From positions 1 through 5,811 of the forward strand of contig JAHILQ010000235.1 of assembly GCA_018896985.1 (NCBI GenBank): 5,811 bases of DNA, given 5' to 3'. Below are positions 1-4,104 of the stretch, in pieces. Position numbers and translations under genes: made by a program. The DNA comes from Nitrospinota bacterium (GTDB taxonomy: Bacteria; Nitrospirota; Thermodesulfovibrionia; Thermodesulfovibrionales; UBA1546). Numbering within the stretch: the stretch's first letter is position 1; every line of letters begins with the position of its first letter. The notes under the pieces were generated by a model. It saw nothing but the letters and a program-made list of their open reading frames with translations, was not told the DNA's origin and did no database searches.

Positions 1-180
1 CATATTATTGAAGTATACGCCAAGAATGCAAAGAAGCATGAGAGGATTGGAGAGTGGATAGAGAGAATTGGCTGGGAGAGATTCTTCTCTCTTACAGGCA
101 TTGACTTCACATTCCAGTCAATTGACGACTTCACATTCATGCGCGATACGATGAGAACAGCATCAACATTCAAGTGGTAA
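1..180 (+). CDS. dsrB: Dissimilatory sulfite reductase beta subunit, C-terminal fragment
   Basis: Reading frame 1 is open from the window edge to a TAA at 178-180 and gives the last 59 residues of a protein whose start lies upstream. The fragment contains GEWIERIGWERFF, TGIDFTFQ and IDDF, and ends in a short polar tail, STFKW. This matches my recollection of DsrB C-termini (GEW-x-R-IGW, then TGI-x-FT, then IDD). DsrB pairs with DsrA in the cytoplasmic siroheme and [4Fe-4S] enzyme that reduces sulfite in anaerobic respiration. The siroheme and cluster-binding cysteines are not in this fragment. The identity is supported by the next gene being dsrD and by dsrN further down. The call rests on motif memory and gene order, not on an alignment. 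Confidence 0.85.
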   Translation, partial: HIIEVYAKNAKKHERIGEWIERIGWERFFSLTGIDFTFQSIDDFTFMRDTMRTASTFKW

Positions 181-192
181 ATTGACGATGGA

Positions 193-221
193 AAGGCAGT
201 CCCGAGAAGCGGGACTGCCTT
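193..221 (+). other. Perfect 12-bp hairpin between dsrB and dsrD
   Basis: AAGGCAGTCCCG (193-204) pairs without mismatch with CGGGACTGCCTT (210-221) around the 5-nt loop AGAAG. It begins 13 nt after the dsrB stop. The bases that follow (ATTATAAACTTTATAAAAC) do not form a T-tract, so it is a poor intrinsic terminator. A partial attenuator, or a 3' stabiliser that sets the dsrAB to dsrD transcript ratio, fits better; that role is inferred. Its outer stem AAGGCAGT/ACTGCCTT recurs in the hairpin after dsrD. Confidence 0.75.
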
Positions 222-262
222 ATTATAAACTTTATAAAACATTTATCACGGGGGTACGGGAT

Positions 263-511
263 ATGGAAATAGCAGAACTTCAGGACAAAGTTTATGCCTT
301 CTGTGAAGCGGCAAAGGGAAAAAAGAAACTTAAAGAGAGGGACATAATCAAGGGCGTATCAGAAGCTGAGGGAGCGCCTGCAGATGAAGTAAAAAAGGCG
401 CTCAGGGGTATGATTGATGTAGGAAAGCTCATGTACTCCTACGGCGGCGGCGCAAGCTCAGTGGAGATTCCAAGCGAAGAGTATCTCAGGGAAAAAGGAC
501 TTATAAAGTAA
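263..511 (+). CDS. dsrD: DsrD, small winged-helix partner of sulfite reductase
   Basis: This encodes 82 residues, close to the roughly 78 of known DsrD proteins. DsrD is a small basic winged-helix protein found almost only beside reductive dsrAB, and it has been reported to stimulate DsrAB activity. Visible features are an N-terminal helix (about residues 1-16), the basic KGKKKLKERDIIKGV segment (about 18-32), a second helix ending in EVKKALRGMIDVGKLMYSY (about 42-60), and a GGGASS turn followed by a strand where the wing would lie. The ATG at 263 is chosen because the frame can be extended back to a TTG at 182, but that extension would translate the hairpin at 193-221 and add 27 residues unlike the family. 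A G-rich stretch (GGGGGT, 250-255) may serve as the ribosome binding site. The gene follows dsrB in the same direction and is closed by a strong terminator. Confidence 0.85.
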   Translation: MEIAELQDKVYAFCEAAKGKKKLKERDIIKGVSEAEGAPADEVKKALRGMIDVGKLMYSYGGGASSVEIPSEEYLREKGLIK

Positions 512-538
512 CTTTAGCGGTTTAATTAACTGATTTTT

Positions 539-577
539 AAAAGGCAGTGAGAGCAGTATGCTTCCACTGCCTTTTTT
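539..577 (+). terminator. Intrinsic terminator after dsrD
   Basis: AAAAGGCAGTG (539-549) pairs perfectly with CACTGCCTTTT (565-575), and a T-run covers 572-577. The 15-nt apical part can extend the stem (GCA 553-555 with TGC 559-561, loop GTA). It lies 27 nt after the dsrD stop and should end the dsrABD transcript. Some of the A/T pairs at the base overlap the U-tract, as is usual. It separates dsrD from the toxin-antitoxin genes. Confidence 0.88.
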
Positions 578-678
578 GGTTCTGGAAGTGAGATATAAAC
601 TTTTTTGAAGGTTTTGTAAAGGACAATTTGTGAGAGGGCAGAGGCAATCTGATATAATTTGCCAGAGGGGGATGACTA

Positions 679-708
679 TTGACAAGAATCAGCCCTAAAA
701 GATATAAT
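679..708 (+). promoter_or_regulatory. Consensus sigma70 promoter of the AbiE pair
   Basis: A perfect -35 hexamer TTGACA (679-684) and a perfect -10 hexamer TATAAT (703-708) are separated by 18 bp. Transcription should begin at about 714-716, giving a leader of about 25 nt before the ATG at 740. The -10 lies in GATATAATT (701-709), which is repeated exactly at 651-659. The upstream copy has only a weak -35 (TTGTGA, 628-633, 19-bp spacing), so I treat the downstream site as the main promoter. Such a strong promoter suggests that a repressor acts on it. Confidence 0.82.
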
Positions 709-718
709 TCCATAAAAC

Positions 719-734
719 TTAACAAATTTGTTAA
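719..734 (+). promoter_or_regulatory. 16-bp perfect palindrome, probable AbiEi operator
   Basis: TTAACAAATTTGTTAA is identical to its reverse complement. It starts 10 bp after the -10 hexamer and ends 5 bp before the toxin ATG, so it covers the start of the transcript and the place where a Shine-Dalgarno would be. AbiEi antitoxins of characterised AbiE systems repress their own promoter by binding inverted repeats through the winged-helix domain. By analogy this is the likely operator; direct binding is inferred. Confidence 0.68.
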
Positions 735-739
735 TAATT

Positions 740-1405
740 ATGGAACAAGAAATAGCAGAGAGATTTTCTAAGGAATTCAGGATAGACATTGCTCAGGTTG
801 TCAGAGAGTTCTGGGAAACTGTAATACTCAAGGAATTATTTAATTCCAGGGAAGGCAGGTTCTTGATTTTTAAAGGCGGAACAGCATTAAGGCTTGTCTA
901 TGGTTCACCGCGATTTTCAGAAGACCTTGATTTTTCATTAACAAAAGATGCGCTGAAGGGCAAATTCAAACCGCTTATCAAGAAGATCGTGTCTTCATAC
1001 ACCGAACTCTCAATTACTGATATGGAAGAAAAATATTATACCTATCTTGGCGAGATTAAGGTCAGGGAAGGTTATCTGACTTTTCCATTCAGGATTAAGA
1101 TAGAAATATCCAAGAGACAGGAGAAGGGCTATAAATCTGAACTTTCGTTGATCTCATCTCCTGCATCAACGATAGAGTGTCTCGGCAGGGTATCTACGCT
1201 TGAACAGCTTTATAAAGATAAGCTTTTATGCCTGAAAGACAGGGCAAAACCAAAAGATGTCTTTGACCTGTGGTATATATGCCAGAAACTTAAAAAGCCC
1301 TATGCGCCTCAAGATATATCTATTCCAAAGCAGGCGTTTGTCAGAGAGTTGAGAAAATATCTCCCTCAGAATTTCTGGCCTGTAATAGACAGCCTAAGAC
1401 AATGA
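740..1405 (+). CDS. AbiEii-type nucleotidyltransferase toxin (type IV TA)
   Basis: Starting from ATG 740 this is a 221-residue DNA polymerase-beta-like nucleotidyltransferase of the AbiEii/AbiGii toxin family. Visible motifs are KGGTALRL (45-52), RFSEDLDFS (58-66) with probable metal-binding D62 and D64, IKIEIS (119-124), where E122 could be the third acidic residue, and YKDKLLCLKDR plus KPKDVFDLWYI (158-180), the family's conserved Lys/Asp block. All core residues look intact. Related toxins transfer nucleotides to targets such as tRNA acceptor ends and stop growth; the target here is unknown. An upstream in-frame TTG at 728 exists but lies inside the palindrome, so ATG 740 is preferred. No clear Shine-Dalgarno is present, so initiation may be weak or near-leaderless. 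The stop overlaps the antitoxin start by 4 bp (ATGA). Toxin-first order is the reverse of the classical abiE operon. Confidence 0.87.
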   Translation: MEQEIAERFSKEFRIDIAQVVREFWETVILKELFNSREGRFLIFKGGTALRLVYGSPRFSEDLDFSLTKDALKGKFKPLIKKIVSSYTELSITDMEEKYYTYLGEIKVREGYLTFPFRIKIEISKRQEKGYKSELSLISSPASTIECLGRVSTLEQLYKDKLLCLKDRAKPKDVFDLWYICQKLKKPYAPQDISIPKQAFVRELRKYLPQNFWPVIDSLRQ

Positions 1406-1983
1406 AGACAATTGACTTGATAAAGACGCTGGAACGTTTAAACAAACCATTTTATACTTTATCTGATCTCGAAAAGATAACAGGGCTGACAAGAACTATC
1501 CTCTATATAACACTTAACAGATTGACAGGAAAGGGCATTCTGGAAAAGATGGCCCCGGGTATTTATAGGGTTTTCACATCACCTGCAAGGATAGAAAAAA
1601 CAGCCGCATCCCTTTATTTGCCGAATTATCTATCTTTTGAATCAGCGCTCTCACAGTATGGAATTTTGACGCTTGTGCCTTATACTTTGACTTTTGCTAC
1701 AACAAGAAAGACAAAAAAAATCACTGTCGGAGGCAGAGATGTAGTGTTCAGGCAGATTAAAAAAGATCTGTTCTGGGGGTATGAAATGGCAGGCGGTATT
1801 TATATTGCCAAGCCTGAAAAGGCATTTCTTGATCTTGCTTATTTTGCATCGCGAGGAAAATCTTTTATGGATTTAGATGAGATTGATGTAAAAAAGCTTT
1901 CAAAGCCAAAGATTGTGGAATTTTTAGAAAAATTTCCTGAATATACTAAAAGGTACGTAAGTAAGAGTATTTACAAATTATAA
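1402..1983 (+). CDS. AbiEi-type winged-helix antitoxin
   Basis: A 193-residue protein. The N-terminal winged helix-turn-helix spans about residues 5-58: the helix FYTLSDLEKITGL (17-29), recognition helix TRTILYITLNRLTGKG (30-45) and wing APGIYRVF (51-58). The C-terminal part has the AbiEi pattern YLSFESALSQYG (76-87), LTFATTRKTKK (96-106), and IYIAKPEKAFLDLAYF (133-148). In type IV systems the antitoxin counteracts the nucleotidyltransferase and represses the operon, and here the palindrome at 719-734 is the likely binding site. The start codon lies in the ATGA overlap with the toxin stop, which suggests translational coupling. No terminator is visible between its TAA and dsrN 67 nt downstream. 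The family is clear, but no trusted gene symbol applies without an alignment. Confidence 0.84.
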   Translation: MKTIDLIKTLERLNKPFYTLSDLEKITGLTRTILYITLNRLTGKGILEKMAPGIYRVFTSPARIEKTAASLYLPNYLSFESALSQYGILTLVPYTLTFATTRKTKKITVGGRDVVFRQIKKDLFWGYEMAGGIYIAKPEKAFLDLAYFASRGKSFMDLDEIDVKKLSKPKIVEFLEKFPEYTKRYVSKSIYKL

Positions 1984-2036
1984 GAAAATTCCCATTGGTT
2001 GATTCTCAGCAAGATTTAAGGCAATATATCATATCC

Positions 2037-2053
2037 AAAGGGATGAGTGAATG
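2037..2053 (+). promoter_or_regulatory. Ribosome binding site deciding the dsrN start
   Basis: AAAGGGA sits about 7 nt before ATG 2051, a good Shine-Dalgarno with normal spacing. The protein begins its conserved strand (RIIVAGLKGGSGKT) within a few residues of this ATG, so a start elsewhere is unlikely. A short ATG-AGT-GAA-TGA reading frame at 2043-2054 overlaps the start but is probably incidental. Confidence 0.7.
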
Positions 2054-3502
2054 AAATCAAAATATCCGAGAATCATTGTTGCGGGCTTGAAGGGCGGCTC
2101 AGGCAAGACGACTCTTTCGCTTGGGCTTATAGCAGCATTCAGGAAGAAGGGCATGAAAGTTATCCCTTTCAAAAAGGGCCCTGATTATATTGATGGCGGA
2201 TGGCTTTCAACAGCAGCAGGAAACCCGTGCTATAACCTTGATACATTTTTAATCAGCGAATCGCGGATCATCCCTTCGTTTGTGAATCATGCGGAAACTA
2301 CCGATATCGCCGTTATAGAGGGCAACAGGGGATTTTATGACGGGATGGACGAGCAAGGCACTCACAGCACAGCAGAGCTTGCAAAGATGCTTAAATCGCC
2401 TGTCCTGCTCATTGTTGACTGCACAAAGGCAACAAGGACGATTGCGGCAATAATATCAGGCATTCAGAAGTTTGATGCAGGTGTTGAAATAAAGTGTGTT
2501 GTCCTGAACTATATCGCAGGAAGCAGGCATGAATCCATAATCAGGAACTCCGTAGAGAAATACTGCAATATCCCTGTCCTTGGAGCATTTCCCAGAATGA
2601 AGGAAGAAAATTTTCCTGAGAGACATATGGGGCTTGTGCCTTTTCAGGAACATATAGGGGCGCAGAAGGCGATTGATAAAGCGCTTGAGATAACTGAGAA
2701 GTATATTGATGTGGATGCAGTTTTAAAGATTGCGAATAAGGCAAGTCAGCTTGAAGTCAGCGGTCAGCAATCAGCAATCAGCAATCAGCAATTAAAAAAT
2801 CCCCCCTTGCCCCCCTTTGCTAAAGGGGGGACGGGGGGATTACGGATTGGTGTTATACGGGATTCTGCTTTTCAGTTTTATTATCCCGAAAACTTTGAAG
2901 AGCTTGAGAGCAGAGGCGCTGGTATCGTTGAGATAAGCGCATTGAAAGAAAGGTCGCTTCCTGATATTGATGCGCTTTATATAGGAGGAGGGTTTCCTGA
3001 AACACATGCAATAGCCCTTGCTGAAAACAGTGATTTCAGGGATTCCCTGCGAAAAGCCATTGAAATGGGGCTCCCTGTCTATGCTGAATGCGGAGGGCTG
3101 ATGTATTTAGGCGAATCCCTTGTCATAGATGACAGGACATATCCAATGACCGGAATTTTCCCATTCAGTTTTTCTCTTGAGAAGAAACCGCAGGCCCACG
3201 GCTATTCAATAGCAGAGGTGCAGAAAGCCAATCCCTTTTATCCGGAGGGCGCTGTGCTTAAAGGGCATGAGTTCCATTATTCCCGCGTCATTAATCCGGA
3301 AGCAGTCTCAGAATTCAATGCAAGGAATATCTATTTCTCCTTTGGGATGAAGAGGGGAGAGGGGATTACAGATAAACTGGATGGGTTGTGTTACAAGAAT
3401 GTCCTCGCAACTTATACGCATACTCACGCACTCGGAACGCCTGACTGGACAAGCGGGATAATAAAGATGGCAGAAGAGTATAAACGGCAAAGAGGTAGTT
3501 AA
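2051..3502 (+). CDS. dsrN: DsrN, siroheme amidase (CobB/CbiA family)
   Basis: A 483-residue glutamine-dependent amidase of the cobyrinate a,c-diamide synthase family. The N-terminal ATPase domain (about 1-230) has a P-loop GLKGGSGKTT (12-21, K19), KKGPDYIDGGW (41-51) and VIEGNRGFYDG. The C-terminal glutaminase domain (about 264-470) has IGGGFPE (311-317), the nucleophile in AECGGLMYLG (C347), GHEFHYS, and the catalytic YTHTHAL (H457). In a cobalamin locus it would be CbiA/CobB. Beside dsrB and dsrD it is best read as DsrN, which amidates an acetate side chain of siroheme for DsrAB. It is about 25 residues longer than usual because repeat DNA is translated in the linker at residues 236-264. 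Both domains keep their key residues, so the protein is probably functional. It lies 67 nt after the antitoxin gene rather than directly after dsrD. Confidence 0.85.
   Translation: MKSKYPRIIVAGLKGGSGKTTLSLGLIAAFRKKGMKVIPFKKGPDYIDGGWLSTAAGNPCYNLDTFLISESRIIPSFVNHAETTDIAVIEGNRGFYDGMDEQGTHSTAELAKMLKSPVLLIVDCTKATRTIAAIISGIQKFDAGVEIKCVVLNYIAGSRHESIIRNSVEKYCNIPVLGAFPRMKEENFPERHMGLVPFQEHIGAQKAIDKALEITEKYIDVDAVLKIANKASQLEVSGQQSAISNQQLKNPPLPPFAKGGTGGLRIGVIRDSAFQFYYPENFEELESRGAGIVEISALKERSLPDIDALYIGGGFPETHAIALAENSDFRDSLRKAIEMGLPVYAECGGLMYLGESLVIDDRTYPMTGIFPFSFSLEKKPQAHGYSIAEVQKANPFYPEGAVLKGHEFHYSRVINPEAVSEFNARNIYFSFGMKRGEGITDKLDGLCYKNVLATYTHTHALGTPDWTSGIIKMAEEYKRQRGS
2757..2791 (+). repeat. Five 7-bp tandem units inside dsrN
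   Basis: TCAGCGG (2757-2763) is followed by four exact TCAGCAA units to 2791. A further TCAGC occurs just upstream at 2746-2750. It is translated as VSGQQSAISNQQ (residues 236-247), low-complexity sequence unlike CobB/CbiA linkers. The unit is not a multiple of three, so gain or loss of one or two units would shift the frame before the glutaminase domain. Confidence 0.9.
2798..2841. repeat. C/G-run foldback repeat inside dsrN
   Basis: The left arm has AAT, CCCCCC, TTG, CCCCCC and TTT; the right arm has AAA, GGGGGG, AC, GGGGGG and ATT. The arms pair almost fully around a 3-nt GCT loop, with one small internal mismatch (TTG against AC). It is translated in frame as NPPLPPFAKGGTGGL (residues 250-264). 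This peptide is a familiar trace of dispersed palindromic repeats in some anaerobe and cyanobacterial genomes; that identification is from memory. Confidence 0.88.
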
Positions 3503-3527
3503 CCCGAAAAATGCAGTTGAGAGAATG

Positions 3528-3857
3528 TACGACAGGCATATGCGCCTCAAAACCTTTACCCCGTTAGAAAGCTCTGCCATTTAACGTCAGGGATGCCCTA
3601 TCTTTTCTAAACGGGGGTTACGAAGCAGCGGGATTTTGCTCAGGAGGCTGCGACTGTTTTTCGGCAATATTAAACTACCGTTACAAAAGTATAGATGTTA
3701 GTACCATATATTAGGCTCTTACAAGTTCTCATGCGGGGCTTCCGCTCCACTTTGTGGAGACTTCAGCCCCTATTCTAACAGACCCGTGAATCTTGCCTCA
3801 ATCCAGCCACAGCCTTCTTACGTAATGTGTGCTTTTTCAACTCACATGCCTGTCGTA
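3528..3857. mobile_element. Putative MITE-like or foldback element, no ORF
   Basis: This fills most of the 373-bp gap between the converging dsrN and zinc-ribbon genes. TACGACAGGCAT (3528-3539) is matched exactly in inverted form by ATGCCTGTCGTA (3846-3857). Similarity continues inward imperfectly, for example GTTAGAAAGCTCTG (3563-3576) against the reverse complement of 3808-3821 (11 of 14 matching), which suggests terminal inverted repeats of about 50 bp. Internal inverted repeats occur at 3559-3571 with 3604-3616, at 3625-3629 with 3647-3651, and at 3696-3701 with 3775-3780. No convincing ORF is present in any frame, and I see no clear target-site duplication. A structured RNA is the alternative explanation. 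Confidence 0.5.
3735..3770. repeat. Two-step GC-rich hairpin within the intergenic element
   Basis: GGGGCT (3735-3740) pairs with AGCCCC (3765-3770). Inside it, CTCCAC (3745-3750) pairs with GTGGAG (3754-3759) around a TTT loop, with an asymmetric internal loop of 4 and 5 nt between the stems. TGTTAG (3696-3701) and CTAACA (3775-3780) can close a larger domain around it. No T-run follows on either strand, so it is not a standard terminator. On the minus strand it resembles the hairpins found at ends of IS200/IS605-type elements, a weak impression only. Confidence 0.6.
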
Positions 3858-3875
3858 AAAGTGATTAAAGTGCTT

Positions 3876-4103
3876 TTATTGTTTCTTCAATTTCGTGTAG
3901 AGTTCTTCTCCAACACATTCCTTTGCGTATTTGCACCACTGAATGCATGACTCAAGCTCATTGTATATGATAAATCCGCATTTGCCGCATCTTGTCTCTA
4001 CATCAGTTGAAAATATCTCCACATCGGCATCACATTCGGGACACCGCTTTACCTTAAGGATAGGGGTTCTCAGATTTGCTGCGCCGCCGCATTTATCGCG
4101 CAT
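3876..4103 (-). CDS. Small zinc-ribbon protein with C-terminal cysteine cluster
   Basis: A 75-residue cytosolic protein with no signal or membrane segment. CPEC (C21, C24) and CGKC (C39, C42) form a typical zinc ribbon. A second set, CIQWCKYAKEC (C53, C57, C63), follows in a C-x3-C-x5-C pattern, and there is a lone C5 near the start. The second set could bind another metal or an Fe-S cluster, which is inference. I do not know its function, though short proteins of this design (zinc ribbon, then ESC-x2-WC-x2-A-x2-C) occur in anaerobes. The ATG at 4103 is one base after the kup stop, and GGTGGAG at the end of kup gives a ribosome binding site, so it is almost surely in the same operon as kup. 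It ends 18 nt from the right edge of the putative foldback element. Confidence 0.75.
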   Translation of the reverse strand: MRDKCGGAANLRTPILKVKRCPECDADVEIFSTDVETRCGKCGFIIYNELESCIQWCKYAKECVGEELYTKLKKQ

Positions 4104-4104
4104 A

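Noticed and set aside
182..262. N-terminal extension of dsrD from a TTG at 182
   Set aside because: It would translate the perfect hairpin at 193-221, adds 27 residues not expected in DsrD, and ATG 263 gives the usual family length.
672..698. Eight-codon ORF (MTIDKNQP) after a G-rich AGAGGGGG
   Set aside because: It spans the -35 element of the promoter, so the main transcript would not contain it, and it is too short to support as a gene.
728..739. Toxin start at TTG 728
   Set aside because: The codon lies inside the palindrome, no ribosome binding site precedes it, and ATG 740 sits better before the first conserved helix.
2051..3502. Reading this gene as cobalamin biosynthesis cbiA/cobB
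   Set aside because: The family is the same, but no other cobalamin gene is in the window and dsrB and dsrD are upstream, so DsrN is the better call. An alignment to both groups would decide.
3559..3780. Integron attC-like site, because GTTAG/CTAAC pairs and an ATTTAAC occur
   Set aside because: The paired GTTRRRY and RYYYAAC boxes with proper spacing are not met, and there is no integrase or cassette array.
3700..3870. Decayed tnpB C-terminus or IS200/IS605 right end on the minus strand
   Set aside because: The minus-strand frames are broken by stops and I see no TnpB zinc-finger or catalytic motif. Only the hairpin shape is suggestive.
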